From Weissella thailandensis (GTDB lineage: Bacteria; Bacillota; Bacilli; Lactobacillales; Lactobacillaceae): a stretch of DNA of 64,000 bases. The notes under the pieces were generated by a model. That model made no database searches. It worked only from the letters and a program-made list of their open reading frames with translations, and had not been told where the DNA came from. Shown here piece by piece: positions 41,120-49,352 of this stretch. Each line of letters begins with the position of its first letter. Position 1 is the stretch's first letter. The stretch covers positions 134,591-198,590 of the forward strand of contig NZ_BJEC01000001.1 of the NCBI RefSeq assembly GCF_005405465.1, written 5' to 3'. Both the position numbers and the translations under genes were made by a program.

Positions 41120-41707
41120 TTAATCAAATGAAATCGTACTGTCGATTGCCATCTCAAACATGCCTTGTTGCTTGACCTTTGACAATTTATCAGTCTGGCC
41201 ATCATAAGTGATTTTAAAAACTTTTACAGTATCTTTGCCTTCTTCATCCTCATAATTAAGTTTTTGTGTTGTATAAACCGTTGCCTCTAATTGGCTATCA
41301 TTAATCTTAGTTGGTACGATTTGATTCTTCACAAATGTTGATTGCAAGCCCAATTGTTTCGTCTTTTTGTACTTATCATCTTTAAATAGTTTTTTATCAT
41401 CATAAACTGACTGACTAACCACTTTCTTCGTGCCTTGACCCCGGTGATCATAACCTTGTTGGTTATCATAATTAAAGAAGGCACTCATGAAAGTATCCAG
41501 TTTCTTTTCTGTTTGACTATATAAAGGCCGTTGACGTTCAAATTTAGAAGTAGCAACTTGGGCTTGTGTCTTTTTTAATTGCGTTTCTTGGTGGACTTGC
41601 GCTTGTTTATGTGATGCGCCAGTGTACGCCATGATGCTACCAAATAGAATAGCAAGGGTACTCAAGCCACCACAAATACCGTAAAACCACTTAGTAAATC
41701 GTGTCAT
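41120..41707 (-). CDS. Membrane-anchored transfer protein (VirB8-like candidate)
   Basis: A 195-residue protein with one N-terminal membrane segment (about residues 6-28) and an extracellular domain of mixed helix and strand. Single-pass anchoring plus a domain of this size next to VirB4 fits a VirB8/TcpC-type subunit, but there is no decisive motif. ATG 41707 (AAAGTGAG upstream) is preferred over the GTG at 41719. It overlaps the preceding gene by 17 bases. Confidence 0.65.
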   Translation of the reverse strand: MTRFTKWFYGICGGLSTLAILFGSIMAYTGASHKQAQVHQETQLKKTQAQVATSKFERQRPLYSQTEKKLDTFMSAFFNYDNQQGYDHRGQGTKKVVSQSVYDDKKLFKDDKYKKTKQLGLQSTFVKNQIVPTKINDSQLEATVYTTQKLNYEDEEGKDTVKVFKITYDGQTDKLSKVKQQGMFEMAIDSTISFD

Positions 41708-42278
41708 TGGCGTTCTCACTTTCTTTCACTTTCCCTAATTGAATGGTTTCCACACGTAGTTGTTTCTGATAGGTGGTTAAAGTGACTAAAATTGTAAACT
41801 TTTGATTCGAATGACGTGTTTTCGCTTTTTTGTCATCTGAAATACCGCTTGCCTCAATTTCAATCTGTCCGTCGCCCACAACTTCACCGGATGCCATTTT
41901 ATTAAAATGCAACTCATGATTTTTCAATTTTAGCGCACTATTCATGCCTGCCATACCAGTTACAGCCTCATAAGCATCTTCATTACCATAGCGTTCATCT
42001 GTTTCAGATATGTCACCACTAGCAGTTGCTTTATCTAATGCCCGATTGAGAAAATCTAACGTCCGCTTTTGATAAGCTTGATCATTGATTAGTTGTTCGT
42101 TACTTTGTGCTTGTTGTTTCACCCGTTGTTGCTGACCATTAATTTGTTTAATTTGCTGTTTGGTAGTTTCTTGCCCGTTCACCTGTTGCTGCCGGTAAAC
42201 GGTTGCCAAAACGGCAAAAGTTACACTCAATATAACAATCAATCCGGCTAAACTTTTCTGCACGGTCTGTCGTTTCAT
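41691..42278 (-). CDS. Membrane-anchored transfer protein with Gln-rich stalk
   Basis: A 195-residue protein: one N-terminal membrane helix (about 9-27), a glutamine-rich probable coiled-coil stalk (30-75), and a C-terminal beta-rich domain. Its layout parallels the next gene and both may be subunits of the trans-envelope complex. It starts 3 bases after the thioredoxin-like gene. No family is recognised. Confidence 0.65.
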   Translation of the reverse strand: MKRQTVQKSLAGLIVILSVTFAVLATVYRQQQVNGQETTKQQIKQINGQQQRVKQQAQSNEQLINDQAYQKRTLDFLNRALDKATASGDISETDERYGNEDAYEAVTGMAGMNSALKLKNHELHFNKMASGEVVGDGQIEIEASGISDDKKAKTRHSNQKFTILVTLTTYQKQLRVETIQLGKVKESENANDTIY

Positions 42279-42281
42279 GAT

Positions 42282-42689
42282 TTACTCCTTTGCTGCGTGA
42301 ATGACTTTCTCTAACTTATTTAAATTATTAATACCAGCCTGACGATCAATTTCTTTACCATCACGTAAGTGGATAGCGGTTGGTACCTCAATAATGTTGT
42401 ACTTTTTATATAGATCAGAATCTTTGGTATCAACAACTACATATTCATCTGCTTGTCCTTGTTTAATCGCTTGATTGATTTGACGTACAACTTGCTTACA
42501 ATCCGGACAACCTGTTTTATGAAAAATTAACACCACATCATCATTGGTTTTTTCCTTAGTTTCTAATACCTGTTGTGGTTGTCTCGTGTCATGATACGTA
42601 TAATTTTGCCACGTCCAGTAACCACCAATAGCCACACCTAAACTGACCAATAAAATGACAATTTCTTTTGCATATTTTTTGACAATCAT
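42282..42689 (-). CDS. Membrane-tethered thioredoxin-like protein
   Basis: A 135-residue protein with an N-terminal membrane helix (IVILLVSLGVAIGGYW) and a thioredoxin fold on the outer face. The redox motif is CPDC (LIFHKTGCPDC), and the cis-proline loop is EVPTAIHL. Thioredoxin-like proteins occur in several Gram-positive transfer operons. The wall hydrolase encoded next door has two cysteines outside the membrane (CYT and NNCPP), a plausible substrate by inference. Confidence 0.85.
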   Translation of the reverse strand: MIVKKYAKEIVILLVSLGVAIGGYWTWQNYTYHDTRQPQQVLETKEKTNDDVVLIFHKTGCPDCKQVVRQINQAIKQGQADEYVVVDTKDSDLYKKYNIIEVPTAIHLRDGKEIDRQAGINNLNKLEKVIHAAKE

Positions 42690-42700
42690 CTATTTCACCT

Positions 42701-43993
42701 CTACTTTTTGTCTTTATCCTCTTGATCAGTTGAAAATGGCCCGGCTGGTATCGTTTGACCCTTAGAAGGAACCGCTTGACGAGGTACTTTTGATAGGTAA
42801 TCACCACCACTCACTAAACCATCTGATTGTGGCGCAAAGGCTGGTTTCTTCTTGTTGACCCCAAAATGAACGTGAACACCAGTTGCTAAACCAGTTTGAC
42901 CTTGATGCGAGATATGTTGCCCTTTATGCACCGTATCACCCTTGCTAACAACAATGACACTTTGTGAAGGTGCGTGCCCGTAGTAGGTATAACTCCCATC
43001 ATTATTTTTAATCACGACGTAGTTACCACCCGTTGAATCTGATGTTTTGGCATATACCTTACCATCAGCGACGGCATAAACATTACTAGCTTCACCACTT
43101 TCTTTAGCCCCAACGGTTTGAAAATCAACACCATAGTGTGGACTACCACCAGCTCCCTGATAATTAGGATAGCCACCCGTGATATTATATTTACCTTTAA
43201 TTGGTAAACCAGAACTTGTTCCTGTTGAAGGTGGACAATTATTAGGATTTAATGTTGCACCACCGTTAGCGGTACTAGCATCACCACCCGTTAAATCAGT
43301 TAAGCTACCAGAAAAATCTAGTTTAAAAACCGACTTAACTTTTTGTGCAGTGGCCAATGTTTGTGTTTGTTTACGTTGCGGATCAGAAGCTGTTAATCCT
43401 TCAAAGTTCACATCCCAGGCCTCCAAAGAATGTGATAAATCTGCGTTGTGCATGTGTGATAGGGTGGCTGTATGCGTTGTTTTCAGCTCTTTAATAGCTA
43501 AATCAACCTGAGAATCCACATTATCTTTTGTGTCTTTGTAACGATTTCCATTGATACTACCAGCTCCCCATTGCCAAATCCCCCTAACTTGACCACTAGG
43601 ATTGACGGCTTTGGGATTAAATTGACTTTCACGTAAACCAACAGCCAATGCGGCAGCGATATTGTCACCACTCATATGTAAATCATTTTTAAATTTATCG
43701 GCAGCTTTTTGCATCGCTTTGTGTTTGTCTGACTTACTATCTTGCCAGTCACCCCCAAAGCCTTCTCCTGATGGTGTCTCATTGTTTTCGGTGTAGCAGA
43801 CATTACCATCATCACTACCACCAGATAATAGACTAATAATCACCAAGAAGAAGAAAAACAAGCCACCCAATATTAAACCGATTGGCACGATATATTTCGC
43901 CCAAACCAACCAACGCATACCAGTTTTAACCGCTTTAGCTGTTTTAACGACTTGCTGGCCTGATTTCTTTAGGTCGGGTTCCTCCTCATTCAT
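42701..43993 (-). CDS. Bifunctional cell-wall hydrolase (lysozyme-like plus M23 peptidase)
   Basis: A 430-residue VirB1/TrsG-type protein that opens peptidoglycan for the transfer channel. After one membrane helix (about 33-58) comes a phage-tail-lysozyme-like domain with probable catalytic E in GLRESQFNPKAVN and GIWQWG. A C-terminal M23 endopeptidase domain has HYGVD (HxxxD) and HVHFG (HxH) zinc ligands. It is followed 11 bases later by the thioredoxin-like gene. Confidence 0.9.
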   Translation of the reverse strand: MNEEEPDLKKSGQQVVKTAKAVKTGMRWLVWAKYIVPIGLILGGLFFFFLVIISLLSGGSDDGNVCYTENNETPSGEGFGGDWQDSKSDKHKAMQKAADKFKNDLHMSGDNIAAALAVGLRESQFNPKAVNPSGQVRGIWQWGAGSINGNRYKDTKDNVDSQVDLAIKELKTTHTATLSHMHNADLSHSLEAWDVNFEGLTASDPQRKQTQTLATAQKVKSVFKLDFSGSLTDLTGGDASTANGGATLNPNNCPPSTGTSSGLPIKGKYNITGGYPNYQGAGGSPHYGVDFQTVGAKESGEASNVYAVADGKVYAKTSDSTGGNYVVIKNNDGSYTYYGHAPSQSVIVVSKGDTVHKGQHISHQGQTGLATGVHVHFGVNKKKPAFAPQSDGLVSGGDYLSKVPRQAVPSKGQTIPAGPFSTDQEDKDKK

Positions 43994-43996
43994 TAA

Positions 43997-44251
43997 CTAT
44001 CCTCCAATTGCTTGTACCAATAGCAAAATGCCTAAGATTAGGAAAATAATCACCACAACTATTAATAATCGGATTGTTCGACTGACCACTGCTGGATCAC
44101 GTTGTGGCCAATCACCGGTCTCTTTATAAGTTTGATAATCGTTTTCGGCCTCAGACCAAATATTCTTTGGCTTATAACGGTCTATTTTCTCCTTGATAGG
44201 CTTTGATTGCTTTTCCTCTTCTTTTGGTTCTTGCGCTTGCTTAAACCCCAT
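43997..44251 (-). CDS. Small membrane protein of the transfer operon
   Basis: An 84-residue protein: a charged cytosolic N-terminal half (KEEEKQSKPIKEKIDRYKPK) and one C-terminal membrane helix (IRLLIVVVIIFLILGILLLV). It is packed between the VirB4-like and hydrolase genes with 1 and 3 bases to spare. Family unknown; probably a small channel accessory. Confidence 0.7.
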   Translation of the reverse strand: MGFKQAQEPKEEEKQSKPIKEKIDRYKPKNIWSEAENDYQTYKETGDWPQRDPAVVSRTIRLLIVVVIIFLILGILLLVQAIGG

Positions 44252-44252
44252 C

Positions 44253-46205
44253 CTAAATACCTCCTCCGTACATCTTCAATTCTTCATCTGTTGGTCGGTA
44301 AGCCGTGATAAAGATTGACTGAAAACCACGTAAAATCAACAAGAATTGACCAACTTGTAGCATTGGTAAAGTATTTAACTGATCAGCAGTTGCATCTGAA
44401 CTACTGGTAACACTGGCGTATCTGTTTTTATCATCCTCTGGCAACCGACCGATATGATGATTTTGGAAACGATTAAAGAAGTCAGCCATAGCTCGTGTCT
44501 CTTCACTATCTTGTTGTTGACCTGTCGGTAATACGTTCTTTAATCCGGGGAAAATCATAAACAAACCAAAGTAGTTCTTACGTTGCTGCTGCATCATCTT
44601 ATCTGCAAAGGAAATTCCTAACGGGTTCGTATAGTTAATCACATCGTCTGCCTCATCCTGAATCCACCAAAAGTATTTAGGAGCAGCTGTTCCATCAGCA
44701 ACCGTTTGTTTATTAAATTCTCCTGCTTGTTCACGCTTTAATTGATGGTATCCATTCATAACAACGTATGAGTTCATCAGCGACATGATACTAAAATATT
44801 GTGCCGCATAAACTTTGGCGTCCCATTCTGCCATACCGGAGGTATCAAACATAATTAATTGTTCATCAGATAAGTCAGGCACATTGGTATGACCATTAAC
44901 TTTGGAACCATATTGATTGAGTAGGTTTTTTAAGACCATGATGATATTTTCCAAACGAGAACGATTGTCTGCTGTAAAATCACGTGAGTTTAAAGCACGG
45001 GCTTGTAGATAACTGATAAAGGTTTCCAAGGTTGGATAAGCATTAGCATCTAAACCAATAATTCGTAGTTCTTCGGGGTGATCTTCGGGTGAATATGACC
45101 ACATTTCCTGATCTTCAATGTAGAATCGCCGCAACTCATCCATAAACAGATTCAGTTCACCAACGTTAGCCTCTGGATTCAACGTAGCATAATATGTTTT
45201 GACCTTTTCGACATGTTGCAAAAATGAGTTAATCTTATCAATATGTCCGTTTTCGTCTAGGACTGTTCCAAAGACATGAAAAATATTAACGCGGTTTTGT
45301 GAGCCATCCATCGTTAGAATCAGGCCACCTAACTGATTAACATGTGGAAAATATCGGCGGGTACGATCAAATAACCAAATCGTGTCACCACGGGCAAATA
45401 GTGGATCTAATTGTTGGTGCATCCAAGTTGACTTCCCTGAACCTGCGTCTCCAATAATTAAGTTATAAGCGGTCGTACGATGCTTACCATCAGAATGACT
45501 AGGATCAAAGGTGACTTCACCACCTTGGAAGGTTGTCGCTAGGTTAGCACCACGAGAATCTGCCAAGAATGTTTGGTTAAACGCATATGTACCAGCCAAA
45601 GAATAAGCCTTCATTGGAAAACCTTTATCCTTCAATGCTAAATTTTGTACTTTCATCGCCGGTACAAAGAATTGTCGTAAATGATTGGCCATTTCACCTG
45701 CGTAGACCATTGATTTATAGTTACTTAGTCGTTGCCGAAAATCATCTAGTTTCGTTCGTAACTGTTCAATTGTGCGCTCTGTAAACAGTACCCGCACGTA
45801 TAAACGTTTATAAACTTCTTGCCCATTCAACGCATCGTTTAAATCAGCCATATTTTGTTGGTATTCATTGCCTGCCAGCATTTTTCGTTGATCATTCTGC
45901 CATTTATCACCTAGGATTGCGTTATTGGCATTTGCAGCGTCTTGTAAGGCTTTTTCGACCTTATCACGACTTTCTGTACCAACCTTTAGCATTGTAATGG
46001 TGTTGTCCGTATCTAGTAGATTACGGAACCACATTTGTTGTTGGACTTCTTTTGGATAATCGTAAATGGTGACAATGGTACCGACACCATTACCAAAATG
46101 AATAAAATCTGAATGATAAATTGTTGGACTTGGATTTTGTACTTCCCAAATTAAATCCAAGTCGTATCCTTGATTACGTAACTTTGCAGCGGTACTGCGT
46201 TTCAT
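44253..46205 (-). CDS. TrsE/VirB4-like type IV secretion ATPase
   Basis: A 650-residue VirB4-family ATPase that powers the transfer apparatus at the inner face of the membrane. Walker A is GDAGSGKSTWMHQQL near residue 255, Walker B is YFWWIQDEADD near 520, and the C-terminal NHHIGRLPEDD is a family landmark. Family members with a separate upstream TrsD-like protein resemble those of staphylococcal pGO1/pSK41 plasmids. It starts 19 bases after the TrsD-like gene. Confidence 0.92.
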   Translation of the reverse strand: MKRSTAAKLRNQGYDLDLIWEVQNPSPTIYHSDFIHFGNGVGTIVTIYDYPKEVQQQMWFRNLLDTDNTITMLKVGTESRDKVEKALQDAANANNAILGDKWQNDQRKMLAGNEYQQNMADLNDALNGQEVYKRLYVRVLFTERTIEQLRTKLDDFRQRLSNYKSMVYAGEMANHLRQFFVPAMKVQNLALKDKGFPMKAYSLAGTYAFNQTFLADSRGANLATTFQGGEVTFDPSHSDGKHRTTAYNLIIGDAGSGKSTWMHQQLDPLFARGDTIWLFDRTRRYFPHVNQLGGLILTMDGSQNRVNIFHVFGTVLDENGHIDKINSFLQHVEKVKTYYATLNPEANVGELNLFMDELRRFYIEDQEMWSYSPEDHPEELRIIGLDANAYPTLETFISYLQARALNSRDFTADNRSRLENIIMVLKNLLNQYGSKVNGHTNVPDLSDEQLIMFDTSGMAEWDAKVYAAQYFSIMSLMNSYVVMNGYHQLKREQAGEFNKQTVADGTAAPKYFWWIQDEADDVINYTNPLGISFADKMMQQQRKNYFGLFMIFPGLKNVLPTGQQQDSEETRAMADFFNRFQNHHIGRLPEDDKNRYASVTSSSDATADQLNTLPMLQVGQFLLILRGFQSIFITAYRPTDEELKMYGGGI

Positions 46206-46224
46206 AGGCTCCCCCTTTTAATAG

Positions 46225-46869
46225 TTATTGGTTAAGTTGTTGCGTTGGATCTTGCAAGATTTTTAACATTGTTTTCTTCTGACTCAGTGACATTAATTGT
46301 GCTGTAATAGCACGACCACCAGAACTAATAAATATTTCTCTAGCGGTACGGGCTTCTGCCGCCGAATCACCATAAATAAATGCAGTATATGATTGGTGTT
46401 TGACGTTTTCTGCTACATTTCGCAAGCTTTCTAATTGGCGATTAACTAATTGATAACGGATTTGTAACTGACGATAACGATGATTATCAGTGGTGGCGGC
46501 CATTTCTTTATCAATACTTGCACGAGTCGCTAACCAAGCCCGTTGCTGGATTGTTGTTTCAGCTGACATACGAGTGATGATAATATCAAAATCACTCGTG
46601 AACGTGTTTAAGAGCAAATGATAATCACGAATGATATTTGAGGCGCCCTCTGAACCCACACCATACACGAAATCTAAATCTTTCCCATAGATGGTAAGCA
46701 TATCCATATAGCCAGCATCCTTTTTATCTTCGCCGGACAATACCAATAAATTATCTTTGCCTTCAAATCGCTTGAAAGGTAATAAATCTAATAGCGAGAC
46801 TTGCGGCCGTTGTAACTCTGCCAGCTGCTTAATGGATAACTTATTCTTTTTCTTTTGCTTAAATCCCAT
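46225..46869 (-). CDS. TrsD-like conjugal transfer protein
   Basis: A 214-residue soluble protein directly before the VirB4-like ATPase. The segment SLLDLLPFKRFEGKDNLLVL and the central region with DFDIIITRMSAETTIQQRAW resemble TrsD of Gram-positive transfer systems, which corresponds to the N-terminal part of larger VirB4 proteins. It has no Walker motif. It adjoins trsC with no gap. Confidence 0.75.
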   Translation of the reverse strand: MGFKQKKKNKLSIKQLAELQRPQVSLLDLLPFKRFEGKDNLLVLSGEDKKDAGYMDMLTIYGKDLDFVYGVGSEGASNIIRDYHLLLNTFTSDFDIIITRMSAETTIQQRAWLATRASIDKEMAATTDNHRYRQLQIRYQLVNRQLESLRNVAENVKHQSYTAFIYGDSAAEARTAREIFISSGGRAITAQLMSLSQKKTMLKILQDPTQQLNQ

Positions 46870-47208
46870 CTAGTCCTCCTTTTCTAGCGGTATACATTTC
46901 ATAGACCCATGTAAGCTTTGTGAGCTAACTGTTTTTGGCCCACGAACAAAAACTTCATCTAACACTAAACTGTTTGGGTTACTTGGTGCTGGTAGAATTG
47001 CGTAGACAGCTGCAAAAATCATCACACAAACAAAGGCCACTTTAGAAAAAGTTAGCTGGTAGGAAAAAGCTTGCGATAACATGATATAGGTGAATAGAAA
47101 GAATCCGCCTAACACTGCCAAACGTTCAAAATTTAAAAATAGAAATCGTGGGGGTTTTTGCCAAATATTGTTATCTGGTGAAAATTCCCGATAATTATAA
47201 CCGTTCAT
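46870..47208 (-). CDS. TrsC/VirB3-like membrane protein
   Basis: A 112-residue protein with two membrane helices (FERLAVLGGFFLFTYIMLS and FVCVMIFAAVYAILP) near the N-terminus and a short soluble tail. Position as first gene before TrsD-TrsE and this topology fit TrsC/VirB3. AAGGAG precedes the ATG, and a copy of the leader repeat lies 36 bases further upstream. Confidence 0.75.
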   Translation of the reverse strand: MNGYNYREFSPDNNIWQKPPRFLFLNFERLAVLGGFFLFTYIMLSQAFSYQLTFSKVAFVCVMIFAAVYAILPAPSNPNSLVLDEVFVRGPKTVSSQSLHGSMKCIPLEKED

Positions 47209-47243
47209 TTTATATCTCCTTTTCGGTCAGTCCATTGTTGTTC

Positions 47244-47315
47244 TTTTGATTAACTATGGTTATCGTAACTGAATTTAAAAGGGCAATGTAAAAATGCCCC
47301 ACCCCTCTTTTAGTC
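47244..47315 (-). repeat. Leader repeat copy 2 with operator-like motif
   Basis: About 70 bases nearly identical to the copy at 59848-59914: TTTTGATTAACTATGGTTA, then TCGTAACTGAATTTAAAAG, then the hairpin GGGCA / TGCCC. It lies upstream of the trsC-trsD-trsE operon and probably includes its promoter and a regulator-binding site. Confidence 0.75.
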
Positions 47316-47356
47316 AGTGATTAAAAAAACCAAGCAAATTAAGTCACTTGGCTAAT

Positions 47357-47460
47357 GAGTATCTTTATAAGAATGTTTAGTAGTATAATGTTAATTATAC
47401 TTTTGCGTATACTTATAAGTATAATGTTAAGTATGTTTAAAGATATACTATTAAGTATAC
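47357..47460. repeat. Palindromic iteron cluster upstream of parA
   Basis: Several TATACTTATAAGTATA-type units. The block 47394-47423 is identical over 30 bases to 48717-48746 on the other side of the par genes. It is a candidate centromere for the partition system. Confidence 0.65.
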
Positions 47461-47477
47461 TTAGCTATTAACCCCGG

Positions 47478-47486
47478 TGTTATAAT
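47478..47486 (+). promoter_or_regulatory. Extended -10 promoter of parA
   Basis: TGTTATAAT lies 88 bases before parA. The operator-like motif at 47513-47545 is between it and the gene. Confidence 0.5.
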
Positions 47487-47512
47487 ATTTATAGTCATTA
47501 AGCTAATGTTCC

Positions 47513-47545
47513 TTTGATTAACTAATGTTTATTTCATTTTGACAA
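47513..47545. promoter_or_regulatory. Operator-like motif, site B
   Basis: TTTGATTAACTAATGTTTA and the following TTTCATTTTGACA are repeated, inverted and almost identical, at 62119-62148; the first half also matches the leader repeats. It is placed in the parA leader. Confidence 0.6.
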
Positions 47546-47573
47546 GAATAAAAGAAACAGCGAGGAAAATAAG

Positions 47574-48371
47574 ATGCAAATTATGACGTTTACAGGTTCA
47601 AAGGGCGGCGTTGGTAAAACTACTATTATCTTTAATTACGCTGCTTGGCTAGCAAAAAATAACTATAAAGTCTTACTAATCGACGGTGATTTTCAAGCTA
47701 ATTTAAGTTCTTCGTATAACTTAATTACCAATGAACATACTTTGTTAGACGTGTTCATTGCTGGTGACCCTGAGATAAGAAACGCAACGAAAAATATTGA
47801 TTTATTACCCGCTTCACCTAATTTAGATCGTGTGGAAGGTTTAATCCAAACCAAAATGTATCGTGAATATTTACTAATGCAATGGATGAATGCTAACGCT
47901 GAAAAAATCCAAAGCTATGATTTTGTTTTAATTGATACCCATCCAGAGTTTGGTTTACTAACGAAAAACATGATTGCGGTCAGTGATATTGTAATCGTGC
48001 CACTTGAACCTAGTGAATATGGCTTTCAACAACTAAAAACTCAGTTTGATTTACGCATGGCTGATTATCGAAAAGATAGCGTTGATCCACGCACCGGTGT
48101 TAGTGATATTGATGCGAAAGTCTATTTTCTTGGTAATAAAATACAACATAACACAACAGAAAGTCGTGAATTTAGACGAGCGTTAGATAATATGCCTGAT
48201 GTTATTGCCCAAATTAACGCCCGTGAAATTATGCGAAAGTCTACGGCACAAAAACAAGCCGTGGTCGATATGCCTGATAGTGAAATAAGAAAATATCCTG
48301 GTTTTAAAGAACACCTCATCAATCAATTTACCCAAATGACACAGACTATTCAAAATGAATCGGAGGCTTAA
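47574..48371 (+). CDS. parA: ParA-family partition ATPase
   Basis: A 265-residue deviant-Walker ATPase for DNA segregation. The Walker A motif is KGGVGKTT (residues 9-16), with LLIDGDFQANLSS and the Walker B LIDTHPEFG. GAGGAAA precedes the ATG. It lacks an N-terminal helix-turn-helix, so it is of the small type Ib kind, which pairs with an RHH protein as here. Its presence favours a plasmid origin for the element. Confidence 0.93.
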   Translation: MQIMTFTGSKGGVGKTTIIFNYAAWLAKNNYKVLLIDGDFQANLSSSYNLITNEHTLLDVFIAGDPEIRNATKNIDLLPASPNLDRVEGLIQTKMYREYLLMQWMNANAEKIQSYDFVLIDTHPEFGLLTKNMIAVSDIVIVPLEPSEYGFQQLKTQFDLRMADYRKDSVDPRTGVSDIDAKVYFLGNKIQHNTTESREFRRALDNMPDVIAQINAREIMRKSTAQKQAVVDMPDSEIRKYPGFKEHLINQFTQMTQTIQNESEA

Positions 48372-48373
48372 TC

Positions 48374-48649
48374 ATGTCATTTAATTCAAAACAAAATCAA
48401 TCTTCTTCTGAATCACAAATGAAAGATGCTTTTGCCAATAATCCTGTCCGTGACAATCCGGCAGCAAATTTGGTTGCTGGGTTGGACTTAAATCAAAAAA
48501 AGGCAACTGAGCGCAAACAATCCGTTTCCATTACAATGTTGCCTAGCATGAAACAAGATCTCGTTAAGTTGGCTAAAAAGAACGGCTACAATGGTTTATC
48601 AAGTTTTGCTGTCGATGTTTTCCAAGCACTACTTGACCAAGAGAAATAA
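48374..48649 (+). CDS. ParG-like ribbon-helix-helix partition partner
   Basis: A 91-residue protein with a flexible N-terminal tail (about residues 1-45) and a C-terminal RHH-like domain: the strand KQSVSITMLPSMKQDLVKLA and the helices to ALLDQ. It starts 2 bases after parA with CGGAGG upstream. Small tail-plus-RHH partners of type Ib ParA bind the centromere and autoregulate the operon; that role is inferred. Confidence 0.8.
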   Translation: MSFNSKQNQSSSESQMKDAFANNPVRDNPAANLVAGLDLNQKKATERKQSVSITMLPSMKQDLVKLAKKNGYNGLSSFAVDVFQALLDQEK

Positions 48650-48664
48650 AATATTCAGTACACA

Positions 48665-48699
48665 AAAAGGCATCACGTTGCGTAACGCGGTGCCTTTTA
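48665..48699 (+). terminator. Hairpin after the par operon
   Basis: AAAGGCA...TGCCTTT with a GC-rich inner stem (CACGTT / AACGCGG region, with G-U pairs), followed by a short T tract. Confidence 0.6.
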
Positions 48700-48716
48700 C
48701 TATGCGTATATTTATC

Positions 48717-48775
48717 ATTATACTTTTGCGTATACTTATAAGTATACGCTTAATTATACGTAATCATATACTTGA
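48717..48775. repeat. Palindromic iteron cluster downstream of the par genes
   Basis: It contains a perfect 22-bp palindrome (48728-48749, half-site GCGTATACTTA) and further TATAC units. Thirty bases are identical to 47394-47423. Confidence 0.7.
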
Positions 48776-48777
48776 TA

Positions 48778-49296
48778 TTATCGAATGATCTGAGTGACAT
48801 TGTCTTGAACATCCGAGTCTTTTTGTGCTTGTTGTGGACTGTTAAAGTACCAATTATAGACATAGTCTGAATCATAACTAGTATCAGAATTAAACTTGCT
48901 ATTATCAAACAATTCGCTATAAAGTATGCCTAATTCACCTTCACCAGCTTGTGTATCAACTAAATGCTTATCATTAAATTGATAATTAGTTCCTAAGTTA
49001 TTTTTAGCATCTGTACTACCATCTCTATGCGCCTTATTATTTTTAACGTAATCGTATATTAAATAATTTTTTATCTTTTTTGCTGACCAAGTGGTTCTGT
49101 ACAATGTTGCATCGTTCTTACGTAAATGTACATAATGACCTGCAGGTGCCTTCTCAAATTGTTCGTCAATTTCTAGTTCTTTAAATTCTTGGTCTGTCAG
49201 TGGCTTGTTATGTTGATAAACCCCATAAGACACCCCTCCAGCAACAACGATTAATGCAATAATTGCCCCAATAATCCATTTTAGTTTTAGACTCAT
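48778..49296 (-). CDS. Signal-anchored protein of unknown function
   Basis: A 172-residue protein with one N-terminal membrane helix (about residues 7-27) and an acidic/polar extracellular domain. It is the last gene of the block led by the toprim/ArdC gene, 56 bases after the VirB6-like gene. No family is recognised. It could be a surface or exclusion protein by position only. Confidence 0.65.
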   Translation of the reverse strand: MSLKLKWIIGAIIALIVVAGGVSYGVYQHNKPLTDQEFKELEIDEQFEKAPAGHYVHLRKNDATLYRTTWSAKKIKNYLIYDYVKNNKAHRDGSTDAKNNLGTNYQFNDKHLVDTQAGEGELGILYSELFDNSKFNSDTSYDSDYVYNWYFNSPQQAQKDSDVQDNVTQIIR

Positions 49297-49352
49297 ATAA
49301 CTCTCCTTATTACTAATTCATTACCTGACCCTCTTTAAAGGTTATCATGACT

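Noticed and set aside
47357..48775. CRISPR-like array
   Set aside because: The repeats are short palindromes with irregular spacing and no unique spacers of constant length; no cas genes are present.
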